Source of the DNA: Trigonopsis variabilis
Lineage: Eukaryota; Ascomycota; Trigonopsidomycetes; Trigonopsidales; Trigonopsidaceae
Assembly (NCBI GenBank): GCA_003707065.3
Contig: PPXM03000004.1
Location: forward strand, 558,001-622,000
Reading direction: 5' to 3'
DNA length: 64,000 nucleotides
Shown: positions 1 through 9,229 of the stretch, one piece after another
How the letters are laid out: the number at the start of each line of letters is the position of its first letter
Numbering within the stretch: the stretch's first letter is position 1
The notes under the pieces: model-generated
Seen by the model: the letters and a program-made list of their open reading frames with translations, nothing else
What the model was told of the DNA's origin: nothing
Databases searched by the model: none
Position numbers and translations under genes: made by a program

Positions 1-1718
1 AAGAAGATCTGGACACAGTTGAAGCGTACTTTTCTATTCCTGATGAACAGGTGGAAGCAAACATTCACAAACAGTCTCCTTGGTTGCTTCGTCTGGAACT
101 TGATCGTGCAAAAATGCTTGATCGTCAGTTGACAATGAGCCAAGTTGCTGAGAAGATCATGGAAACCTTTGGCGACGATTTGTTTGTAATGTGGTCCGAA
201 GATAACGCTGACAAACTGATCATTCGATGCCGTGTGGTCAGAGAACCTAAGTCTGTTGATGAAGAGGTTGATGCTGAGGAAGACATGATAGTTCGTCGGA
301 TCGAAGCCCACATGCTCGATGCTATCGCCCTTCGAGGTATTGAAGGTATTTCTAGAGTGTTCATGATGGAACATAAAAGATCTCTTCCGGATGAGACTGG
401 AGAGTTCAAGACCAAAATGGAATGGGTATTAGAAACCGACGGGATCAACTTAGCAGAAGTAATGTGTCTAGACGGAGTTGATCCTACTAGAGTGTATTCT
501 AATTCTTTCGTTGAAATTCTTTCAGTCCTAGGTATTGAAGCTACGAGGTCCGCATTGTTCCAAGAGATCCTGAATGTCATCGCGTTTGACGGTTCCTATG
601 TGAATTATAGACATATGGCATTATTGGTAGACGTGATGACATCTCGAGGTCACTTGATGGCTGTTACTCGTCATGGTATCAACCGCGCAGACACTGGGGC
701 CCTGATGAGATGCTCCTTCGAAGAAACTGTTGAGATTCTGCTGGAAGCAGCAGCAGCTGCTGAAGTTGATGATTGCCGAGGCGTTTCAGAGAATGTTATG
801 CTTGGACAGCTTGCTCCTATGGGAACAGGCGACTTTGATGTGATGCTTGATGATCAAATGCTCAAGACTCTTCCTGTTGACTACTCCAGAGTGGGAATGG
901 AGGTGAACGTAAAAGGCCTTGTTGGTGATGGAGCTGCTACTCCGTACGATGGACGGTCACCCCTGAATGAAGATATGTATGGCATTGGTGCTGAAGGAGT
1001 CGCTGCGTTTTCACCTATCGTCAATTCAGGTGCGATCGACTCGCGAGGTGGTTTCTCCGAATATGGTGGATTCTCAAGCTCTTACGATTCAGGAATGGCT
1101 TCGCCATTCTCTTCGCTTACTTCACCACTGGCTACATCCCCGAGCTCACCGTCGTTTTCGGCTTCTCCGAAGTTTGCGACCTCTCCGAGCTATTCGCCAA
1201 CGAGTCCCTCGTACTCACCGACCAGTCCATCGTACTCTCCAACGAGTCCGTCTTATTCTCCAACGAGTCCGTCTTATTCTCCAACGAGTCCGTCTTATTC
1301 TCCTACGAGCCCTTCCTACTCTCCTACGAGTCCGTCTTACTCTCCTACGAGTCCGTCATATTCGCCGACGAGTCCGTCATATTCGCCGACGAGTCCGTCA
1401 TATTCTCCTACTTCTCCTTCCTATTCGCCGACGTCGCCGAGCTACTCGCCAACGTCTCCGTCTTACTCTCCTACGTCGCCGTCCTACTCTCCAACTTCGC
1501 CGTCGTATTCGCCAACGTCCCCTAGTTACTCGCCAACGTCGCCGTCTTATTCTCCAACGTCCCCGAGTTACTCGCCGACATCGCCCTCTTATTCTCCTAC
1601 GAGTCCTGCTTATAGTCCCACTTCACCGTCTTATAGTCCTACGAGTCCGGCGTATTCTCCCACTAGTCCGTCTTATTCGCCGACGTCTCCTCACCAAGGA
1701 TCGTCTAATAAGAAATAA
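1..1718 (+). CDS. RPB1: RNA polymerase II largest subunit Rpb1, C-terminal part
   Basis: Largest subunit of nuclear RNA polymerase II, which makes mRNA. Only the 3' end is present: the frame is open from base 3 and the start lies before the window. About the first 300 residues are conserved Rpb1 core, including [15 protein letters not shown]-like and [14 protein letters not shown] segments of the last core domain. A linker rich in Gly and Ser follows, then the C-terminal repeat domain with 24 heptads YSPTSP[S/A/H] and a short tail ending SSNKK. Yeast has about 26 repeats, so the length is ordinary. The CTD is the phosphorylation platform for capping, splicing and 3' processing factors. No intron is seen in this part. 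The next gene on the plus strand starts about 530 bp downstream. Identity is certain; only the amino-terminal part is missing. Confidence 0.98.
   Translation, partial: EDLDTVEAYFSIPDEQVEANIHKQSPWLLRLELDRAKMLDRQLTMSQVAEKIMETFGDDLFVMWSEDNADKLIIRCRVVREPKSVDEEVDAEEDMIVRRIEAHMLDAIALRGIEGISRVFMMEHKRSLPDETGEFKTKMEWVLETDGINLAEVMCLDGVDPTRVYSNSFVEILSVLGIEATRSALFQEILNVIAFDGSYVNYRHMALLVDVMTSRGHLMAVTRHGINRADTGALMRCSFEETVEILLEAAAAAEVDDCRGVSENVMLGQLAPMGTGDFDVMLDDQMLKTLPVDYSRVGMEVNVKGLVGDGAATPYDGRSPLNEDMYGIGAEGVAAFSPIVNSGAIDSRGGFSEYGGFSSSYDSGMASPFSSLTSPLATSPSSPSFSASPKFATSPSYSPTSPSYSPTSPSYSPTSPSYSPTSPSYSPTSPSYSPTSPSYSPTSPSYSPTSPSYSPTSPSYSPTSPSYSPTSPSYSPTSPSYSPTSPSYSPTSPSYSPTSPSYSPTSPSYSPTSPSYSPTSPSYSPTSPSYSPTSPAYSPTSPSYSPTSPAYSPTSPSYSPTSPHQGSSNKK
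1191..1694 (+). repeat. 24 tandem 21-bp units encoding the CTD heptads
   Basis: Twenty-four in-frame 21-bp units, each encoding Tyr-Ser-Pro-Thr-Ser-Pro plus a seventh residue. The seventh residue is Ser in 21 units, Ala in units 20 and 22, and His in the last. Units 4 and 5 are identical in DNA, as are units 9 and 10. The Ser-5 codon is AGY in units 1-10, TCN in units 11-19 and mixed in units 20-24. Confidence 0.97.
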
Positions 1719-2244
1719 GTGAGGCTTGTAAGAAGCAGGTTTTAGATGTAAAAAAAAGTTGATGTGGTGGTCTGGTCTAGGGCAATGCCAGGCAGAAAGA
1801 ATGGACCACGTGTAAGTTTATTTAGAAAAATATGTATTGTATACTAGAATGTATGTAATCTGCAAGAGCGCCAGAGCGTACACCTGCCGAGAATAGTATA
1901 GTATATCTTGCATAGATAAATAAGAGTTACGCGTACTTCGGCTGCGACCCCTGTAAGATCTTCCATCCCTGGCGCCATAATCTTATATTCGAGGGCTCTG
2001 GACCTCACGTATAGTGGTCAGAATCATAAACAACTGGATCTGAGTGAAAAAGATGCGATCGTGAAATTGGGCAATCGTTTGTTGCGGAGGAATGGAGCCC
2101 TCTAAGGCGAGAGATTGACAGGGTAACGAATGTCCGATGTTCGGAAATGACATCATTTAACGCCGAGTGCAGCTAACGAGCCAACGAGGTAGCCTGATTG
2201 GCATAGCGACAGGCTTGGTGTATCTATCGCTTCTTCCAACATCC
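1719..2244. other. Intergenic gap RPB1-MCR1
   Basis: Gap of 526 bp holding the RPB1 3' flank and the MCR1 upstream region. A CACGTG palindrome lies at 1807-1812 and an ACGCGT at 1929-1934. No further gene is visible. Confidence 0.7.
1807..1812. promoter_or_regulatory. CACGTG E-box
   Basis: Palindromic bHLH-type (Cbf1/Pho4-like) core in the RPB1-MCR1 gap, 433 bp before the MCR1 start. Function inferred only from the motif. Confidence 0.3.
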
Positions 2245-3456
2245 ATGAGTGCAAGAACAATTCTACGTCACGTAAGTAAACTTGGTGCAAAATTATGGAT
2301 GGTGACAGCTAACCTGAGGCACAGGGGTTAAAGTTTGGAGGGGTTCGTTTCCAGTCGAGCGCTCCTCCGCCTCCTCCTCCTCCTCCCAAGAAGAAGTCGG
2401 GCAATGGTCTGTTGACCACTCTTCTCTTGGTTGGAGCTGGTGCTGGAGCGGCCTACTACTCCGGCTTTCTTTCCCCCAAAGCTGAACCCTCTAAGGTTTT
2501 CAAAGGCGATGATCAGTGGATCGATCTTACAGTGAGTAGTGGCACTACAGGAGAATGAGTTACTGACCCGGCTTAGGTGGCCAAAACTGAAAGTGTTTCG
2601 CATAATGTGAGTAGGATTTGAATCAATTGTATGATACACTTTGGATGTCGAATTTGAAATCTTCCCAGACCTGGGTGGAATGGGCTGGTCATGGTCCAAG
2701 CAATTGCCTCAGTTTCTGCTATTGACTACCGATTGTTTCTAACTTTAGACTAAATTGATTCAGTTCAATTTCCCTGATCCGTCCGAGGTCGATGGTTTAA
2801 CTGTTTGCTCTGCTGTTTTGACCAAGTTCACCAATGCCGATGGCAAGAATGTTTTGCGTCCTTACACTCCTATCACTGACGTCAATACTCGAGGTTACTT
2901 GGATCTTGTTGTAAAGAAATATCCTGGAGGCCCTGGATCGACTCATATCCATAGCTTGAACGTCGGTGATAAGCTTTCATTCAAGGGTCCTTTGCCCAAG
3001 TACCAATGGAGCCCCAATCTCCATGAAGAAGTGGATCTTATTACTGGTGGTACCGGTATCACTCCGATGTACCAATTGATCAATGCCATCTTGACCAATC
3101 CTGCTGATAAGACAAAGATCAAGCTTTTCTATGGTAACCAGACCCCAGATGATATCCTTCTCAAAGACCGACTTGAAGCCTTTGCCAAGCAGTACCCTGA
3201 TCAGTTCAAGATCTTTTACGCCGTCGACAAGGCTCCCAAGGACTTCACCGGCATCCAGGGTTTTATCACCAAGGATTTGCTCAAGAAGGAACTCCCAGAG
3301 CCTACAGCCGGTGATAAAGTCAAAATCTTTGTCTGTGGCCCTCCTGGAATGTATAAGGCCTTCTCAGGACCTAAAGTCTCTCCTAAGGACCAAGGCGAAT
3401 TGACCGGTATTCTCAAGGACCTCGGTTATACAAAGGAACAAGTATACAAGTTCTAG
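2245..3456 (+). CDS. MCR1: NADH-cytochrome b5 reductase, mitochondrial (Mcr1-like)
   Basis: FAD flavoenzyme passing electrons from NADH to cytochrome b5; in yeast it supports ergosterol synthesis and redox balance at the mitochondrial outer membrane and intermembrane space. Four exons: 2245-2271, 2325-2531, 2577-2606 and 2749-3456, giving 323 residues. The first intron has a GTAAGT donor and a GCTAAC branch site. The N-terminus is basic, followed by eight prolines (about 22-29), three lysines and one membrane segment (about 37-57), as in Mcr1. The FAD motif RPYTPIT, the NADH motif GGTGITPMYQ and CGPPGMYKAF near the C-terminus are all present. The third intron (142 nt) is chosen because only joining at 2749 gives SVSHN-TKLIQFNFPDP, matching the family. 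It converges with ESF2, 51 bp away. Confidence 0.95.
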
Positions 3457-3507
3457 ACTCTCATTAAAACCAAATATACAAATTTACAAGATCTTGAAAA
3501 ATAACTC

Positions 3508-4449
3508 CTAAAACACCTTTCGTAGAATGCTCTCAACTTTAGCATTGGGAGCATTATCTACAAGTTCCCGTTGCCGGAACTGGCGTTGTATCTTGGGCTC
3601 TGACGCTTGTTCCCCCTTTTTTTCCCGTATCTTCTCAAGCATCTTGGCTCGTTCAACATTGCGGACAAACTGCTTATTCTCGCGAGATGCTTGCGAAATC
3701 TCGGCACGAAGCTTGGCTTGCATAGCTTGGTTCTCGGCCGCGATTTGCTCTGTTAAGTGGTGCCACTTGAATTTCGGAAGATACTTCACGTTCAACACAT
3801 CGTCATAATAAAAATTGCCCTTGCGCCCTCCAATGATTCGATTGTTAAGTGTCTCGGCAGCTAATTTGGCCCGTCGCTTGTCTTTAAATTCAGCCCATCC
3901 CTCTGTAAATGAGCGTTTCTTGTTTCCTCCACCTTTCACCCGCGCTTGATATGCTTTTGAGCTTTCAGGAGTAAGGAAGATGCGCCCAACTTCTCCAAAT
4001 CGCGACAGGATCTGTCGCATCTTCTCCGGCTTCATGTACGGAGGAATCCGGGAGATATATACAACGCCACTCGCAGCAATCTTCTCCTGCACTTTTGCAA
4101 GTTGTTCAGGCGTCAGAGGCTTCACTTTACGATTTCGCTTTCGTCTTTTCTCTTCTTCCGTTTGACTTCCATCATCGACTCCGTCGCTTGTCTCGTTGGA
4201 GCTTTCAGATGCACTTAATCCCTCACTTAAATCGTGATGATATTCGCCTTCTCTCTCATCACTTGAATAATGCTCATTGTCTCCAACATCCATCGAGCTC
4301 AGGTCATTAACAGGATCGTGTCTAGCCTTGCTTTCTTCTTGTTCGCTACCGCTGCTATAATACTCTTCATCACTGACTTCCCTTGGGTCGTTAGCGGAAA
4401 ATTTGCTCCGCTTTGTTGCTCGACCTGACATTTGAATAGTCTTGACCAT
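3508..4449 (-). CDS. ESF2: Pre-rRNA processing factor Esf2/ABT1 family (RRM)
   Basis: Nucleolar RNA-binding protein of the small-subunit processome, needed for early 18S rRNA cleavages. The 313-residue product has an acidic, serine-rich N-terminal third (EVSDEEYY, SGSEQEES), a basic stretch RRKRNRKVKPL, then the family hallmark VVYISRIPPYMKPEKMRQIL opening a divergent RRM, followed by a charged helical C-terminus. Yeast Esf2 has similar length and order. I chose the Met at 4449 (MVKTIQMSGR); the frame stays open to 4503, but the extra residues look like untranslated sequence. No intron is visible. It is tail-to-tail with MCR1. Confidence 0.93.
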   Translation of the reverse strand: MVKTIQMSGRATKRSKFSANDPREVSDEEYYSSGSEQEESKARHDPVNDLSSMDVGDNEHYSSDEREGEYHHDLSEGLSASESSNETSDGVDDGSQTEEEKRRKRNRKVKPLTPEQLAKVQEKIAASGVVYISRIPPYMKPEKMRQILSRFGEVGRIFLTPESSKAYQARVKGGGNKKRSFTEGWAEFKDKRRAKLAAETLNNRIIGGRKGNFYYDDVLNVKYLPKFKWHHLTEQIAAENQAMQAKLRAEISQASRENKQFVRNVERAKMLEKIREKKGEQASEPKIQRQFRQRELVDNAPNAKVESILRKVF

Positions 4450-4765
4450 TGTCGAGGTTTTTTTTTTAGTTAGGCTACCTTTTTCCTGTAACGTTAGTGT
4501 CACACAAGGTGGGTTGTGGGTGAGAGCGACTTTTAATACGTCTCATGCGTCAAGCATCAGTGAATCAGTAGCCTTTACCAGACAAGCTGTAGTAATACAC
4601 GTCCTGTTGAGACTAAGAACATGAGTGATATCACAATTACGGCTTCGTTAAACCAACTCAGTTTAGTAGAAAATCAACCTCCAGCAGGAGCATATTCAAA
4701 CAGCAAACAATTACATATTATTAAACTTTATGCCAGCACATTAGAGCAATACATCCCATAGCTAG
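4450..4765. other. Intergenic gap ESF2-opsin-related gene
   Basis: Gap of 316 bp containing the ESF2 upstream region with a run of ten T at about 4459-4468. No gene seen. Confidence 0.6.
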
Positions 4766-5677
4766 CTAGACAATATCAGCCTCTTCCTCGAGCTGGACCG
4801 CTTCAGAAGGTTTTTCAAGGATATGAACCTCCTCAGGCTGCGGGAAGAGACTAATGACTGATACAAAAGTAATATTGATCACCACCAAAGCAAGGATATC
4901 GAGAATTCCAAAAAATATCGCTTCGGAATCAGGATGGATGACATTGCCCCCTTCGCATAGACCCCAAGCAATAGGGTAAAGAAAGACAAGGAGACCGTAA
5001 AAGGGATAAATAACGAGATACAGCGCCTTAAGATCAGGATACAGCGTCACAGAATGAACATAAAATATATATAGGTTGTAAGCAATAAGAAACCAGGAGA
5101 AAACAGCAAAACCAAAGAACCCAAATTTGTAGCTGCTTTTGACAATGGCACCGAGAAGGAGATTAATAGCAAGCGAGAGTTGGCTCATGACTGCAAACAA
5201 GCATGACGAGAACGAAAGTCTGGAATAATAGGCAAAATTGCCAAACAGAATACCAGACCAAACAAAGTAGCCAACCCACTTTGCATAGAAAACTTGACGG
5301 ATTTCAGAGTCCTGATAATGGCGGAATTCGGTAGGAACGGGGGTAGAGCCAAGATCGGATGCCTAAGTAAGTCAGTAGTCAAGTGGCCATCGGTCAAAAG
5401 GGCATATACATACATAACTGAAATATTCAATAACTCCGGCTAAGAGGGTAAGTATAGCAAATGATTGATAACGTCTTTGCTTCTTTGGCAAAACAAAGAA
5501 TGAGACAGGCATGATGATAACTAGAGCAAGACTGATGATTGAGAATGCCGCCCAAAGCCAGTCTGACCCATGCGTAGACAAGCTCAAGACCCCAAAAGGG
5601 GGAGAATTCTCGCTCAATGCATTGTTTGAACGCTCAGACAATTGAACAAAGGTAGATAATGTAGGCTGTGGAGTCAT
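4766..5677 (-). CDS. Opsin-related membrane protein (Hsp30/Yro2/ORP type), retinal lysine absent
   Basis: Seven-transmembrane protein of the fungal opsin-related group. Two exons, 5414-5677 and 4766-5362, are split by a 51-nt intron (GTATGT...TTAG), giving 286 residues. The N-terminal GSDWLWAAFSIISLALVI and the segment RQVFYAKWVGYFVW match the microbial-rhodopsin fold; in light-driven pumps the latter reads approximately RYIDW. The last helix reads FFGILDILALVVI where rhodopsins have LDxxAK, so the Schiff-base lysine is Leu. The proton-acceptor Asp position also appears to be Gly. It therefore should not bind retinal covalently and more resembles Hsp30-type stress or membrane proteins, which likewise may lack the lysine. 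The C-terminus is acidic. Fold assignment is firm; role unknown. Confidence 0.85.
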
Positions 5678-5836
5678 GATAGAGAGATAGTGATCAGATC
5701 GATGCAGTGTAGGAAATTGTGGGGAAGAAAAGTCATATTTGCCTTTATATGTAGCTGCAAACATCTAGAAAATTAAGGAACAAATGTCTAAATGTTTTGG
5801 GTCATCGAAGACACATAAAAATAAAGAACCACACTT

Positions 5837-7261
5837 TTATATCTTACATAATTTTAGACCGACACATAGGTACCGAGTTAAGATCCAAAAGACCGTAGAA
5901 GCAATGCACAATGCACCAGTTAAGTAGATCAACCTCGTGTAATCAGTGCCAGAAACAAGAGCGCCAGAAATGGGCACTGAGATCAAACTCCCAAAAGAAG
6001 CAAAAAAATAACATGTTCCATATCGTTTACCATAATCTTTAAGTTCGCAAAGCTGTCCACAGCAGACTGGTACAAGAGATAAAATGCTACCAGTCGAGAG
6101 ACCGTATAGAAAGCAAAAAGTAATCAAGCCTGGTTTATAATGACCAAAGGGAAGCCATATAATCCAAATATTAATGCATGTAAAGATGGATGACCAAATC
6201 ATTACATTTATTGAACCAACTTTATCAGCTAGGTAGCCAGGCAAGACTCTACCAACAAGACTGCCAATATTGATATAAGTGACAGTGTAGAAACTGAGCT
6301 GGGTACTAAATCCTTTTGCAAGGGTATAAGAGCCAATGTAAGTTAAAGGGATAAACAATGAGAATTCGGACGAGAAGATTGCAACGATCATGCAGACATA
6401 GCGTGCATCTTTAAGAGATTTCAGGTCGATGAGCTGAAATTTAAGCGAACGCCTTGGAAGTCGAGTTCTAATGAAAAAGCACCCAGGTAACATAAGGAGA
6501 AAGCAAATAAATCCGACTGTCCTTATGGCCCAACCATACCCAGTACTGTCAAACATCTTACTCAATAATATTGGAAACACAATGCCTCCAATACTTCCGC
6601 CCGCAATCGCTATACCAGTTGCATTAGCCCTTCGTTCTAGAAACCAATGAGAAATCGACGCAATAGGCGGGACCATGAGAATACTACTTCCTATTCCATT
6701 TCCTATTGAGAAAGCCAAGATAAACTGATAGTATTCTTTGCATATACTAGTCATCATCAATGTAAAGCAGAAAATCACCACTCCAATGGGTACCATCACC
6801 CGAGCGCCATAAGCGTCAAAGATGGGCCCCATTTGGATCCCTAAAAGGAAGAATATAAATAAATAGATGGAAAAAATCCAACCAACCTGAGACTCATTGA
6901 AATTTCGCAACTGGTGATGTTGAATATAAAGCTCAATCGCCCCTACTGCATTCAATAATCCAAATGCAGCTGTGGCTATAAGAAACCCGCAAAAGACAAC
7001 AGACCACGCTTGCCATCCGCCTTCGGGGTATGTAAAATCTTTCATATGATTATCGAAGCTCTCCCCTTCGGAATGTTTCCCCTCATCTAGCCTTAGCCAT
7101 TCTTCGCTGCCTCTACTCGATGTGGGATGAATAATGCGTTCTCCATAAGTCTTTCGAGATTCACACATATTCTCGGACAAGTCGCTAGGTGAAGCCTCAT
7201 AACCTTTAGTCAGGCACCTTTCATTATGCTTGATGGTATTATTAGCAAGATCATCACTCAT
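5837..7261 (-). CDS. MFS transporter, monocarboxylate (MCT/SLC16-like) family, copy A
   Basis: Plasma-membrane carrier of the fungal monocarboxylate-transporter-like family, 474 residues, single exon. A hydrophilic N-terminus of about 85 residues precedes twelve predicted helices. The MCT signature before helix 1 is PEGGWQAWSVVF; other family segments are GWIFSIYLFIFFLLG, NGIGSSILMVPP, and WFLERRANATGIAIAGGSIG at helix 5. Substrate cannot be read from sequence: fungal members include carriers without proven monocarboxylate transport, riboflavin carriers and siderophore-related proteins. Its neighbour at 7701-9068 is a close paralogue in the same orientation, indicating tandem duplication. Confidence 0.93.
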   Translation of the reverse strand: MSDDLANNTIKHNERCLTKGYEASPSDLSENMCESRKTYGERIIHPTSSRGSEEWLRLDEGKHSEGESFDNHMKDFTYPEGGWQAWSVVFCGFLIATAAFGLLNAVGAIELYIQHHQLRNFNESQVGWIFSIYLFIFFLLGIQMGPIFDAYGARVMVPIGVVIFCFTLMMTSICKEYYQFILAFSIGNGIGSSILMVPPIASISHWFLERRANATGIAIAGGSIGGIVFPILLSKMFDSTGYGWAIRTVGFICFLLMLPGCFFIRTRLPRRSLKFQLIDLKSLKDARYVCMIVAIFSSEFSLFIPLTYIGSYTLAKGFSTQLSFYTVTYINIGSLVGRVLPGYLADKVGSINVMIWSSIFTCINIWIIWLPFGHYKPGLITFCFLYGLSTGSILSLVPVCCGQLCELKDYGKRYGTCYFFASFGSLISVPISGALVSGTDYTRLIYLTGALCIASTVFWILTRYLCVGLKLCKI

Positions 7262-7700
7262 GAAGAACCAATAACCACCAATCTTCAGTGGCTCATGGGT
7301 CGAAGTCGTTTTTTCGTTCGATCGTTACAACCGCCATCTCTTGGCAGGGATCTTATACCGAGATATTGGGCCACTGAGAAATGCCAGCCATTTTCATAAT
7401 TGCTTTCATTATAATTACAATAACGTCCTAACATAAAAGCATCATCTACGATACTTCAAGGGAAAAATTCAGAATTTGTATGCACATAGTCAATTCCTTG
7501 CGTGAGGTTTCTTGGTTTGCTCAGTCTCAAAATTGGCATTACCAGATAGTTCAGCACTCCCAATAGATATAAACTGAATGGTTCACACTGAGGTTCATCG
7601 ACTGGATTTTCATGTCCTGCCATAGTTGCAACTGACATCAGTCCACCGACTCACTGGCTATCACAGACCTAGAAACCGTCTTCAGCAATCATCGTAATTA
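7262..7700. other. Intergenic gap between the tandem MFS genes
   Basis: Gap of 439 bp serving as upstream region of copy A and downstream region of copy B. A 60-codon minus-strand frame at 7456-7638 has no recognisable similarity and is probably chance. Confidence 0.6.
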
Positions 7701-9068
7701 TCAGATCATACACCACTTTTTTCCAACACATGAAAAACGACATAGAATCCAAAATATTAGTGATAAAGTTGCAGTGGCCGCACAAAGGTAAATTAGATCT
7801 GTGTAATCATTGCCTTTTATCAGGGCTCCAAATATCGGACTAGACAAAAGATTACCAATAGAGACAAAAAAGTACGTAGTTCCGAATCGCTTTCCGAAAT
7901 CCTGGACTGAACACAGTTGGCCACAACAAACGGGCACCAATGATATGACGGATCCCGAAGAGATTCCATACAAAAAGCAGAATGCAATGTAAACATTTCT
8001 AGAAGACCCAAATGCATACCATAGGATCCAAACATTTAAACAAGTGAGAGAGGAGCAAAAGATCATTATGTTGATTGGACCAATCCGATCAGCAAGATAT
8101 CCAGGAAGGATGCGGCCAATCAAACTACCAATACTAAAATAAGTGAAGACATAAAAGCTCAAGTCCTGGCCAAAACCTTGGGCTACTGCATAAGCTCCGG
8201 CATAATTTAGAGGAGCAAAGAGTGAAAACTCGCTAGTTAAGACTGCTCCCGTGAGTAGGATAAACCGAACGTCTCGCAGAGCATTAAAATCAAAGATTTT
8301 GAAATTTGCTTTACCAGTGGCTGGCAAACGCAATCGGAGAAATTTAGGGGCAGGAAGTAGCAAAACAAGGCAAAGGAACCCAAGAGTTCGTATAGACCAG
8401 CCAAAGCCACTTTGAACAAATAAACGATTAAGGATAATAGGAAATATTATACCTCCAATACTTCCTCCAGCGATCGATAGACCGGTAGCATTGGCCTTGT
8501 TTCTATAAAACCAGTGCGGAATCGCTCCGATAGGAGGAACCATCAACAAACCAGATCCAATACCTGTACAAATCGAAAAAGAAAGCACAAATTGATAATA
8601 TTCAGTACAAAAACTAGTTAAAATAAGACCCAAGACGAAGAAGAAACTGCCGATAATAAGCAGTAGCTTGGGCCCGAATGCGTCAAATATAGGCCCGCAT
8701 AGAATCCCTAGCATAAAACTTAGAAAAATGTAGATAGAAAATATCCATCCAACGACTGAGGGAGTATAGGAGGCCAATTGATGTTTAAGAACATATTCTT
8801 CTATTCCTCCTATTGCGTTCATCAGACCAAGGGTGGCCAAGTTCACCAGAAAACCACTGAATACCACTATCCAAGCTTGGAGTCCTCCATCAGGAGGCTC
8901 TGCATTCGATATATCCCCTTCTCCTTCTTCGAGATATGACCCTAGCTCAGTATCGGCATGTCCGGTTCCTGGCGGCTCATTAGCAAGATTTTCAGGATAA
9001 GCCCGGTATCCTCTCCTTATATGTGTATTATATAGGTCCGCGTTATCCACAGGTACATTTAAAGACAT
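7701..9068 (-). CDS. MFS transporter, monocarboxylate (MCT/SLC16-like) family, copy B
   Basis: Paralogue of the gene at 5837-7261; 455 residues, single exon. Same architecture: an N-terminal tail with a GYRAYPENL motif (GYEASPSDL in copy A), the signature PDGGLQAWIVVF, then twelve helices with GWIFSIYIFLSFMLG, SGLLMVPPIGAIPHWF and NATGLSIAGGSIGGIIFP. The copies share most conserved helices but diverge in loops and in the N-terminal tail, so the duplication is not recent. Substrate is unknown. The C-termini are similar (RYLCVGLKLCKI versus RFSCVGKKWCMI). Confidence 0.93.
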   Translation of the reverse strand: MSLNVPVDNADLYNTHIRRGYRAYPENLANEPPGTGHADTELGSYLEEGEGDISNAEPPDGGLQAWIVVFSGFLVNLATLGLMNAIGGIEEYVLKHQLASYTPSVVGWIFSIYIFLSFMLGILCGPIFDAFGPKLLLIIGSFFFVLGLILTSFCTEYYQFVLSFSICTGIGSGLLMVPPIGAIPHWFYRNKANATGLSIAGGSIGGIIFPIILNRLFVQSGFGWSIRTLGFLCLVLLLPAPKFLRLRLPATGKANFKIFDFNALRDVRFILLTGAVLTSEFSLFAPLNYAGAYAVAQGFGQDLSFYVFTYFSIGSLIGRILPGYLADRIGPINIMIFCSSLTCLNVWILWYAFGSSRNVYIAFCFLYGISSGSVISLVPVCCGQLCSVQDFGKRFGTTYFFVSIGNLLSSPIFGALIKGNDYTDLIYLCAATATLSLIFWILCRFSCVGKKWCMI

Positions 9069-9229
9069 CAGTAACCTTTACTGATCCATCTATTCTAGGG
9101 CCTCGTGTGCATCAGCTCTCGGGCTCGAAGTCTAGTCGTAGCACAGATACAATCGCTACAAAACCAAAAAGATCTACAGTCTACGATCGGTTTAAGAGGT
9201 AAATAGCCTTTGAAGACAACTACATACAA

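Noticed and set aside
967-1722. 251-codon Arg/Leu-rich frame overlapping the RPB1 CTD
   Set aside because: Out-of-frame shadow of the 21-bp repeats; composition follows from the repeat codons.
7456-7638. 60-codon minus-strand frame between the tandem MFS genes
   Set aside because: Short, no similarity to either transporter or any known family.
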